Shown: positions 6,864 through 11,921 of the stretch, piece after piece
Numbering within the stretch: position 1 is the stretch's first letter
Layout of the letters: each line of letters opens with the position of its first letter
NCBI GenBank assembly: GCA_937912045.1
Contig: CALDPI010000111.1
Span: forward strand, 1-11,921
Source: an uncultured Clostridia bacterium
GTDB taxonomy: Bacteria; Bacillota; Clostridia; Oscillospirales; Acutalibacteraceae
Direction of reading: 5' to 3'
DNA length: 11,921 nt
Notes under the pieces: model-generated
What the model saw: only the letters and a program-made list of their open reading frames with translations
Told to the model about the DNA's origin: nothing
The model's database searches: none
Position numbers and translations under genes: made by a program

Positions 6864-7751
6864 TTAAAAATGATAATAAACGTTAAAGAATGATATGACA
6901 TATTCGCAAAATTTCTTCATAGCCAACGAAAAATAAGCGTCCTTCTTCCAAACAAGGCTGACATCGGTGTAAAGCGGAGGATTAGTTTTCAACGGTGTAA
7001 GGCTTGCATCTTTTTCCGCCAATGTTTTAAAAACAAAACCCGCTGCCATATTGTTTTTCAACATATTAATCAGAGAGGAAAGCTGTGCGGTTTGCAGAAT
7101 TATTTGAGGAGAAACAGCTTTTTCCTGAAACCAGTTTTTTATTTTTTCGGTTTGGAAAAAACCGTCATCAAAGAGCACAAGCGAAACATCCTCAAGCTCT
7201 TGCGGGGTTATGGCTTTCTCTTTAGAAAGCATATGCTCTGTTCCTACGGCACAAACCATTTCAAACCGCATAGTGTGGATGGCCGAAATTTCATTTTCAA
7301 AAGGACTGTTGTGTGGTAAAAAGGCCATATCAATATATCCGTTTTCAAGCTTTTCTTTGAGTTCTTTATAGCCGCCCTCGGTTGCCGAAAGGGAAATGTC
7401 GGGGTTGTTTTTCACAAAATCACGGAATATTTCGGGCAGTATTAACGAGGATACCATAGGCGGAATACCGAGTCGCAAGGTTTTGCATTCGCTGCCCATT
7501 TCTTTCATAATATTTTCTGCCTCGGCAACGCGAGTTAAAATGTCTTTACTCATCTTAAAAAGACTTTCGCCCTCGGGTGTGGGGGTTACGCCTTTATGGT
7601 GGCGCTTAAAAAGCGTTACGCCGAAATCTTTTTCCAACTGTTTTATGGCACCTGAAACAGAGGGTTGAGAAATATGTAAAATCTCTGCAGCCCCCGAAAC
7701 CGAAAGAGCGGTGTAAACGGCATTAAAATATTTAAGCTCTGTAAAGGTCAT
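6864..7751 (-). CDS. LysR family transcriptional regulator, probably of the divergent dehydrogenase gene
   Basis: This 295-residue regulator has the LysR plan. An N-terminal winged helix-turn-helix spans about residues 1-60 (ELKYFNAVYTALSVSGAAEI, then HISQPSVSGAIKQLEKDFG and VTLFKRHHKGVTPTPEG). A linker helix follows, then a two-lobed effector domain (about 90-290) beginning at TLRLGIPP. Start choice: the ATG at 7751 has GGGAGG (7764-7759) at 7 bases and gives the canonical LysR N terminus. The open frame extends 36 codons further up but through the promoter. The gene is transcribed away from the tartrate/D-malate dehydrogenase homologue, with a shared operator between them. From that layout, and from the E. 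coli DmlR/DmlA parallel, I infer that it activates the dehydrogenase in response to D-malate, tartrate or a similar hydroxy acid and represses itself. Confidence 0.93.
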   Translation of the reverse strand: MTFTELKYFNAVYTALSVSGAAEILHISQPSVSGAIKQLEKDFGVTLFKRHHKGVTPTPEGESLFKMSKDILTRVAEAENIMKEMGSECKTLRLGIPPMVSSLILPEIFRDFVKNNPDISLSATEGGYKELKEKLENGYIDMAFLPHNSPFENEISAIHTMRFEMVCAVGTEHMLSKEKAITPQELEDVSLVLFDDGFFQTEKIKNWFQEKAVSPQIILQTAQLSSLINMLKNNMAAGFVFKTLAEKDASLTPLKTNPPLYTDVSLVWKKDAYFSLAMKKFCEYVISFFNVYYHF

Positions 7752-7773
7752 CACAGTACCTCCCTTTGATATA

Positions 7774-7802
7774 AATATATAGGTTTTGCCTATATATGTC
7801 AA
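7774..7802 (-). promoter_or_regulatory. LysR gene promoter, overlapped by its operator
   Basis: A perfect TTGACA (7802-7797) and TATATT (7779-7774) stand 17 bases apart on the minus strand, with a predicted start near 7767 and the Shine-Dalgarno sequence just downstream. The operator dyad at 7775-7797 fills the whole spacer, so a bound regulator would exclude polymerase. That is the layout of an autorepressed LysR gene. Confidence 0.75.
7775..7797. promoter_or_regulatory. LysR-type operator dyad (T-N11-A box)
   Basis: ATATATAGG (7775-7783) and CCTATATAT (7789-7797) form a perfect 9-bp inverted repeat around a 5-base centre. The core, T7780 to A7792 with 11 bases between, matches the T-N11-A rule for LysR-family recognition sites. 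Its centre (7786) is about 64 bases upstream of the predicted dehydrogenase start (7850), close to the usual -65 recognition position of LysR activators. Confidence 0.7.
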
Positions 7803-7814
7803 TAAAATATATAT

Positions 7815-7843
7815 TTTACAAATATAAAAAACGTATATATAAT
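7815..7843 (+). promoter_or_regulatory. Promoter of the dehydrogenase gene
   Basis: TTTACA (7815-7820) and TATAAT (7838-7843) are separated by 17 bases. The predicted start near 7850 leaves a leader of about 15 bases carrying the GGAGG at 7852-7856. A weaker alternative further up is TTGCCT (7786-7791) with TATATT (7810-7815) at 18 bases, which would overlap the operator. Confidence 0.6.
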
Positions 7844-7864
7844 TGCAAAAAGGAGGCATATATT

Positions 7865-8929
7865 ATGCAGACATATAAAATAGCAGTAATAGCGGGGGAC
7901 GGAATAGGCCCCGAGGTAATAGCCGAGGGAATCAAGGTCTTAGATGAGGTATCCCGCCTTGACGGTGGATTTAATTTTGAATTTACATATTTTCCGTGAG
8001 GCTGTGAATATTATAAAGAAACAGGCAGGATGATGGCGGAAAACGGAATAGAGGAGCTTAAAAATTTTGATGCGATATTTCTCGGCGCTGTCGGTGCACC
8101 GGGTGTGCCCGACCACATTTCGCTTTGGGATTTGTTGCTTGTAATCCGCAAACAGTTCGACCAGTATATAAATCTGCGCCCTGTAAAACTGCTTCACGGC
8201 GCCCCCACACCCCTTGCCGACGTTAAGTGTGAGGATGTTGATATGGTCTTCGTCCGCGAAAACACCGAGGGTGAGTACGCGGGTAGCGGCAGTTGGCTTT
8301 ATAAAGATAAGCCTAATGAGGTTGTAATACAAAACGGCGTATTTTCACGCGTTGGATGTGAGCGCGTAATCCGCTACGCTTATGACCTCGCGCGTAAAGA
8401 GGGCAAAAGCTTAACCAGCATCAGCAAGGCAAACGCCCTTAACTATTCAATGGTTTTCTGGGACCAAATATTTTCGGAGGTCGGCAAAGAATATCCCGAC
8501 GTTAAAACATATTCCTATCTTGTGGATGCCGCAAGTATGTTTATGGTTAAAGACCCTAAGCGTTTTGAGATTGTGGTAACTTCTAATCTTTTTGGCGATA
8601 TTTTAACCGACCTTGGCGCCGCAATAGCAGGGGGTATGGGATTAGCGGCAGGTGCAAACCTCAATCCCGAACGCAATTTTCCCTCAATGTTTGAGCCGAT
8701 TCACGGCTCTGCCCCCGATATAGCGGGTAAAGGCGTTGCAAACCCACTTGCAACGGTGTGGTCGGCAAGTCAGCTCCTTGATTTCTTAGGTCACGAAGAC
8801 TGGGGTAAACGCCTTATCGACTGTATAGAAACAGTGCTGACGGAGAAAAAGGTGTTAACGCCTGATTTGCAGGGCACAGCAACAACGAAAGACGTTGGCA
8901 ATGAAATAGTAAAAATTCTGTCACGATAA
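7865..8929 (+). pseudogene. Tartrate/D-malate dehydrogenase family gene (TtuC/DmlA-like) interrupted by an in-frame TGA
   Basis: This belongs to the beta-decarboxylating dehydrogenases (isopropylmalate/isocitrate/tartrate dehydrogenases), which oxidise and decarboxylate a 2-hydroxy acid with NAD. The stretches VPDHISLWDLL and FDQYINLRPVKLL point to the tartrate/D-malate branch. Counting from the ATG at 7865 (GGAGG at 7852-7856), the frame has 354 codons, normal for the family. Codon 45 (7997-7999) is TGA, at the Trp I recall in the F-P-W-G-C motif of relatives. The frame is otherwise unbroken. Key residues are present: N-terminal GDGIGPEV, R95, R105, R131, Y138, K188, D221, D245, D249 and EPIHGSAPDIAGKG. 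Translation ending at codon 45 gives a useless stub. Restart at ATG 8030 lacks a proper Shine-Dalgarno sequence and would lose the N-terminal strands. A point nonsense mutation, a base-call error or UGA readthrough are the options. Confidence 0.85.
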
Positions 8930-8931
8930 CA

Positions 8932-8958
8932 AAACCCCGATGCATTGCATCGGGGTTT
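8932..8958. terminator. Bidirectional intrinsic terminator
   Basis: A perfect 12-bp stem (8932-8943 with 8947-8958) closes a 3-base loop. The plus strand continues TTTAATGTTTTTTT and the minus strand TTTTGTT, so it can serve both the dehydrogenase (stop ends 8929) and the convergent surface-protein gene (stop codon 8970-8968). Confidence 0.9.
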
Positions 8959-8967
8959 AATGTTTTT

Positions 8968-11166
8968 TTATCTTTCTTTAGAGATTTTGCGTGAAGCCAA
9001 AATTCCTAACGCGCCCAGAACCAAAACGGATATAAACAGATAAATTGCATTGCTGTCGCCCGTCTTGGGAACTTCAGGTGCGGGGATGGCGCCGTCAACA
9101 TCGGCGTCGCCTGCATCACCCTTAACCGCCAGGGTGTAAATACTGAAGTGGTTGGTCTCAAAGGTGATGAATTTCTTTTCCAAATCAACGGCAACAGGCG
9201 GATGCTCCACAGGCTTTCCGTTGTCGTCAACGTAATAAACCGTAAGGGCTTTGTTTACATACTCATCGGGGATGGGAAGAGTAACATAGAACTCACCATC
9301 TTCGAGTTTTGTTATGTTTTTATTTGCAGAAGCCGAGTGCAAGTTAATGTCAAATATCTCACACTGCATACCGTCAAGTGCTTTTGTGATTCGGTCAAAA
9401 TCAGTACCCTCTGTCAGTTTTTCAACCTTGGCAACGGTGTCAAGCGGAACGGAGGATGAGGTGGTTGTTACCGAAACATTTGTGTCGAGGTCTGCCGTAG
9501 CAAAGGAGGGAACAACCATCTTTGCATCATCCTTCACGATGATGAAATCAAACGCAACTTCCTTGCCGACAACATCTGCGGTGAAGATAAAACCGCCTTC
9601 GGCTTTATTGAGGAAAGCGTGGTCGCCACCGTCCTTGAAGGAGTCAATAAAGTTTTGTTTATAAATGGGTGTGTAATCGATAATGCTTCGACAGTCGAAA
9701 ACTACGAACATATCTCTTTCGTTTTCGGGTTTTGCCATCTCGGCGTTGAGACGTGCCCTCGCATCGGCAAGCTCTGCGTCATATCTTGCAAGCTCGTCAT
9801 TATAAAATGCGGTTGTGGTGTAGTTGGTTGCAGTAAGTTTAATCTTGCCTGCGCCAATATAATCATCAACTCTCTTCTGCGCCGCAGCGAGTAAAGCATC
9901 CTTTGTCGAGGCGGTGTCTTTTGGAACGAAAATTGTGTGTTCGCCGCGTGCACCAAGCATGCCGGCAGTGAAGTAAACCTTGCCGTCGTGCATAAGCTTT
10001 GCGCTGCCGATGGTCTCGGTGTAATACGGAGCTGCTCCGCCGCCGCGTGTTTCAACCTCTAATGTGAAGTTTGCGTTGTTGAAAATCTTTTTAAGCTCGC
10101 CCGAATAGTTGGCAAACGAATCGTTTTCGGCGTCGGGGTTATAGTTTGCAAAATAGTTTACAAGCTCCAAATCGGAAACGGCGAACCAGTTTCTGTCGGT
10201 CGGGAATTTGTCAATGTAGGTCTTGGCGGTTTCGAGAACCTTTTGGTCATAGTTCCAAACCACCTGTACAGCGTGAACCTCTTCCCACGGTGTGTCCATA
10301 TTTATACCGATTTCACAGGTCTTGAAATCGCTTGAAAAACTCATCGGGTCAAAATAAAGGTCAGGATTTTGTTCCCAAAGTGTTTCACAGAGCAAGAAGA
10401 GTGCTTCGTCTTCTGTGGATTTGGGCGGTGCATAGTCAAAAGTGATTTTGTTTCCGGGAACAAGCTTTGCAAATTCGTCGCTTGTTTCCTTATCACGAAC
10501 ATAATACTTGTGACCAACGTTGCAGGCAAATTTGCCGTCTGCCGCGTATTTTTTTATATCGTTTGTGAAAACACCGCTGTTTATTACAAGCTTTCCGTAT
10601 TCGGGAACGCCAACGGTTTCCATATTGATTGCGTCAACAATACCGTCACACATAACGTTGGAGAGGGTAACTATTGTTCCCGGCGTAGCGTAAACAATAG
10701 CATCCTCCGCGGGCGAAAAATATTTACCACCGTTAATGGTAAGATTGAATGTTTTTGTGTATTTTTTGGCTTCATCATCCCAAAGTCCGTTATCAAGGCG
10801 AATTGTGCCCATACCAAAGGTGTTGGAGTTGGTTGTTAAAGAGGATTGATTATCAGCGTTAATGGTAATGTTGGCATCAAGCGCTACAATAACGGGACAG
10901 CATTCAGCCGTTGTGGAAATCTGTGCGTTTTTGAGATTAAAGGTTACATCTTTGGAATCAACATAAAAGCAGTTGGCAAGTCCTAAATTTATGTTTTCAA
11001 TAGTAACCTCACCCTTGCCGCCGGCAGGGATGGCGTCAATCGCAGCCTGAATTTCTTCCTCTGTGTCGATAACGTTATCGGTCTCGGCCAGTACAGCGCC
11101 CGACAGGGAGAGGACAAAAATTGCCACGAGAATAATGGATAAAACTTTTTTAAACGTTGCGTTCAT
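8968..11166 (-). CDS. Secreted, sortase-anchored surface protein with beta-helix-like N-terminal part
   Basis: This 732-residue protein has both ends of a Gram-positive wall protein. It begins with a signal peptide (residues 1-27, K6-K7, hydrophobic 8-26, likely cut after AVLA). It ends with VPKTGD (699-704), a membrane segment (about 707-723) and the basic tail SRKISKER, a sortase signal. Residues about 50-205 carry strand-turn repeats (VTIENINLGL, VTFNLKNAQIS, ITINADN, LTINGGKYFS, LVINSGVFTND) that suggest a right-handed beta-helix. Residues 300-415 are an uncharacterised region containing GGGAAPYYTE. Residues 419-480 are helical and charged. Residues 577-682 match a small module common in Clostridia surface proteins, with LTVYYVDDNG and FETNHFSIYTLAV. 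No catalytic motif was recognised. Adhesion or glycan binding is possible. The start at 11166 has GGAGG (11178-11174) at 7 bases. It appears monocistronic. Confidence 0.9.
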   Translation of the reverse strand: MNATFKKVLSIILVAIFVLSLSGAVLAETDNVIDTEEEIQAAIDAIPAGGKGEVTIENINLGLANCFYVDSKDVTFNLKNAQISTTAECCPVIVALDANITINADNQSSLTTNSNTFGMGTIRLDNGLWDDEAKKYTKTFNLTINGGKYFSPAEDAIVYATPGTIVTLSNVMCDGIVDAINMETVGVPEYGKLVINSGVFTNDIKKYAADGKFACNVGHKYYVRDKETSDEFAKLVPGNKITFDYAPPKSTEDEALFLLCETLWEQNPDLYFDPMSFSSDFKTCEIGINMDTPWEEVHAVQVVWNYDQKVLETAKTYIDKFPTDRNWFAVSDLELVNYFANYNPDAENDSFANYSGELKKIFNNANFTLEVETRGGGAAPYYTETIGSAKLMHDGKVYFTAGMLGARGEHTIFVPKDTASTKDALLAAAQKRVDDYIGAGKIKLTATNYTTTAFYNDELARYDAELADARARLNAEMAKPENERDMFVVFDCRSIIDYTPIYKQNFIDSFKDGGDHAFLNKAEGGFIFTADVVGKEVAFDFIIVKDDAKMVVPSFATADLDTNVSVTTTSSSVPLDTVAKVEKLTEGTDFDRITKALDGMQCEIFDINLHSASANKNITKLEDGEFYVTLPIPDEYVNKALTVYYVDDNGKPVEHPPVAVDLEKKFITFETNHFSIYTLAVKGDAGDADVDGAIPAPEVPKTGDSNAIYLFISVLVLGALGILASRKISKER

Positions 11167-11199
11167 AAAATTTCCTCCTCGTATTATATTACATATATA

Positions 11200-11228
11200 A
11201 ATATAGCACACAAAAAACACAAAAGCAA
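11200..11228 (-). promoter_or_regulatory. Promoter of the surface-protein gene
   Basis: TTGCTT (11228-11223) and TATATT (11205-11200) are 17 bases apart on the minus strand, with TGC before the -10 box acting as an extended -10. The predicted start is near 11193, leaving a leader of about 27 bases that holds GGAGGAGG-like sequence. Confidence 0.65.
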
Positions 11229-11456
11229 GGGGCGACGGGAGATTTTTTAAATCGCTGCATATTAAACAACATCAAAGGGATTTGACTCTTGCCGTGCGGT
11301 CGCGCTTCGGTCAGGCAATATCCCTCCTTGTTCGAATCCCTTCGTTTTTGACAAAACTAAAAAAAGAAAGACTACCTAAACGGAGCAGAATTGGGAGAAA
11401 AACTACCCAAAAGTAATGTGCCTGTCCTGTTAGACAAATTGGAATTGGACGGCATG
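11229..11456. other. Gene-free stretch between the surface protein and the small membrane protein
   Basis: No supportable gene was seen on either strand. The stretch contains the palindromic element described separately, then an A-rich run (11351-11369) and a segment with a repeated ACTACC motif (11371-11376 and 11403-11408). A plus-strand frame running through it into the next gene is a shadow. The mixed composition suggests remnants or a dispersed repeat rather than a functional gene. Confidence 0.4.
11275..11342. repeat. Palindromic intergenic element (two-tier hairpin)
   Basis: An outer 11-bp stem (AAGGGATTTGA at 11275-11285 with TCGAATCCCTT at 11332-11342, one G-U pair) encloses an inner 5-bp stem (TTGCC at 11289-11293 with GGCAA at 11314-11318). 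A very GC-rich loop lies inside, and one side carries an unpaired arm, TATCCCTCCTTGT. The GC content contrasts sharply with the flanks. It may be a dispersed palindromic repeat of the genome, or it may end transcription from the DUF3784-like gene upstream on the minus strand. A T5 run follows it on the plus strand. It occurs once in this window, so its status as a repeat is inference. Confidence 0.45.
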
Positions 11457-11789
11457 TTATCTCTGCTTCTTGCTTTTTTCAATTGCGATACTGGAAGTAA
11501 TGGCATAAATAAGTATGATTATGATAACCACTCCCGCAATGTAAGTTATCCAGCCAGCATCAAAAAGTATTGCAAAGCCAATAAGCAAAAATGTAATACC
11601 CATAAGAAAAAACACAATTGCAGTCTGACGATAATAGGGCTTTTTATTCATTGTTTCCCGTTCTTTTTTGGATGCATAAATATAGGCATTATTAAACAGA
11701 AATCCTTTTTCCAGAAAAGAGCGGATGCTCAAAATAAATAAAAATAACGAAACCATAACAAGTGCAATTGCAACGATGAAATCTCCCAT
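11457..11789 (-). CDS. Small membrane protein, DUF3784-like
   Basis: This predicted 110-residue integral membrane protein has three hydrophobic segments, at about residues 3-22, 56-76 and 80-100, and ends with the basic tail EKSKKQR. A soluble loop between the first two carries AYIYASKKERETMNKKPYYR. Small size, the A/G-Y-x-x-x-S-K-x-E-R/K-E loop after the first segment and the segment layout resemble the DUF3784 proteins of Firmicutes, whose function is unknown. I chose the ATG at 11789, which has GGAGGG (11805-11800) 10 bases upstream. The open frame reaches 11861 but that part covers the promoter. Its own promoter and the flanking hairpins suggest a single-gene transcript. Family assignment is from memory of the pattern and is tentative. 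Confidence 0.75.
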   Translation of the reverse strand: MGDFIVAIALVMVSLFLFILSIRSFLEKGFLFNNAYIYASKKERETMNKKPYYRQTAIVFFLMGITFLLIGFAILFDAGWITYIAGVVIIIILIYAITSSIAIEKSKKQR

Positions 11790-11832
11790 TACTGAATAAC
11801 CCTCCAAATTCAAGTTGGCATAACTGTTACTG

Positions 11833-11861
11833 ATTATACTACAGGAAATCCCCTCACGCAA
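11833..11861 (-). promoter_or_regulatory. Promoter of the DUF3784-like gene
   Basis: TTGCGT (11861-11856) and a perfect TATAAT (11838-11833) are 17 bases apart on the minus strand. The predicted start near 11826 leaves a leader of about 36 bases. The -35 box touches the base of the neighbouring hairpin, so the two transcription units are packed tightly. Confidence 0.65.
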
Positions 11862-11892
11862 GAACAGGGACAGCTGCCGCTGTCCCTGTTTT
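11861..11892. terminator. Strong hairpin, probable terminator of a gene to the right
   Basis: A 12-bp perfect stem (11863-11874 with 11879-11890), extendable by two more pairs, closes a 4-base loop. On the minus strand it lies 8 bases after a possible stop codon (11902-11900) and is followed by TTCTT. On the plus strand it is followed by TTTTCTGTTCTTT, but no plus-strand gene precedes it. I favour the minus-strand role. Confidence 0.65.
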
Positions 11893-11899
11893 CTGTTCT

Positions 11900-11921
11900 T
11901 TATCCCAGCAGCCTATCCATG
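11900..11921 (-). CDS. Possible C-terminal end of a gene cut by the right edge
   Basis: One minus-strand frame reads M-D-R-L-L-G and then TAA (11902-11900), directly before a strong hairpin. That is what the end of a convergent or co-directional gene would look like. Only six codons are visible, so this is a weak positional call and no function can be given. Confidence 0.25.

Noticed and set aside
7796..7864. Upstream extension of the dehydrogenase frame to the ATG at 7796
   Set aside because: It runs through the operator and promoter and lacks a Shine-Dalgarno sequence. The ATG at 7865 has GGAGG at 8 bases and gives the family's usual N terminus.
7997..8030. Selenocysteine insertion at the dehydrogenase TGA
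   Set aside because: The sequence just downstream forms only a weak 4-bp stem (CTGT with ACAG) around a 15-base loop, unlike a bacterial SECIS hairpin, and I recall Trp rather than Cys in relatives at this site.
2497..8929. Reassigned genetic code with TGA as Trp
   Set aside because: The Trp residues I checked in the window's genes use TGG, and TGA serves as the GH42 stop within an ATGA overlap. Reading through it would add only W-K-S-L before TAA, so this alone is not decisive, but a single TGA among many TGG codons does not support reassignment.
10369..10839. Plus-strand 156-codon frame within the surface-protein gene
   Set aside because: Antisense to a gene with clear signal peptide and anchor. 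Its hydrophobic Cys-rich content is the usual complement of a beta-rich protein.
11330..11340. tRNA gene suggested by the GTTCGAATCC T-loop-like string
   Set aside because: The bases flanking the loop do not form a T stem. They pair instead with AAGGGATTTGA 45 bases upstream, and no acceptor or anticodon arm can be drawn.
11391..11741. Plus-strand 116-codon open frame with LPKSNV, reminiscent of the end of phosphoglucomutases
   Set aside because: Most of it lies antisense to the DUF3784-like gene and the similarity covers only six residues. It has no following family motif, so it is probably a shadow or at most an unprovable remnant.
1..11921. CRISPR array, insertion sequence, prophage or defence island
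   Set aside because: I found no regularly spaced repeats, no transposase or integrase motifs and no defence-type domains on either strand.

Overview
The window looks like a chromosomal piece from an anaerobic, moderately AT-rich Firmicute of the Clostridia type, probably gut-associated. This is inferred from the strong GGAGG-type ribosome binding sites, sigma-A-like TTGnnn/TATAAT promoters, a VPKTGD sortase-anchored surface protein, a small DUF3784-like membrane protein, and carbohydrate genes (GH42-like, class I mannose-6-phosphate isomerase, aldose-epimerase-like). I cannot name the species. Coding density is high and most gene borders carry an intrinsic terminator or a recognisable promoter.

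Layout. (1) 1-127, minus: the first 42 codons of an unidentified gene running off the left edge, divergent from (2) a GntR-LacI type regulator on plus (356-1423). (3) A long two-way terminator (1425-1481) separates the regulator from a convergent minus-strand pair: GH42-like beta-galactosidase (2497-4452) followed by class I mannose-6-phosphate isomerase (1481-2500). These two overlap by ATGA. (4) A second minus-strand operon, with its own good promoter (6845-6817) and terminator (4550-4572), holds a papain/NlpC-P60-like protein of unknown role (5594-6787) and a DUF4432 aldose-1-epimerase-like protein (4577-5581). Sampled rows here are more GC-rich than the regulator. (5) A divergent unit follows: a LysR regulator (6864-7751, minus) and a tartrate/D-malate dehydrogenase family gene (7865-8929, plus). 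A 9-5-9 dyad lies inside the LysR promoter spacer and about 64 bp upstream of the predicted dehydrogenase transcription start. The arrangement parallels E. coli dmlR-dmlA. (6) A two-way terminator (8932-8958) separates this from a convergent 732-residue secreted, sortase-anchored surface protein (8968-11166, minus). (7) The right end holds a gene-free stretch with a palindromic element (11275-11342), a DUF3784-like small membrane protein (11457-11789, minus), a strong hairpin (11861-11892) and possibly the last codons of a further minus-strand gene.

How the genes may work together. Blocks 1 to 4 read as carbohydrate use: glycan cleavage (GH42), anomer or epimer handling (DUF4432) and hexose-phosphate isomerisation (ManA), with a sugar-responsive GntR-LacI regulator next door. 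Block 5 is a self-contained inducible hydroxy-acid catabolic unit. Block 6 is a cell-surface protein.

The most striking single observation is an in-frame TGA at codon 45 of the dehydrogenase, exactly where I recall relatives having the Trp of an F-P-W-G-C motif. Everything downstream stays in frame and all catalytic residues are intact. It may be a fresh one-base nonsense mutation, a sequencing error or UGA readthrough. I see no clearly new multi-gene defence or mobile system. The least explained unit is the P60-like/DUF4432 operon.
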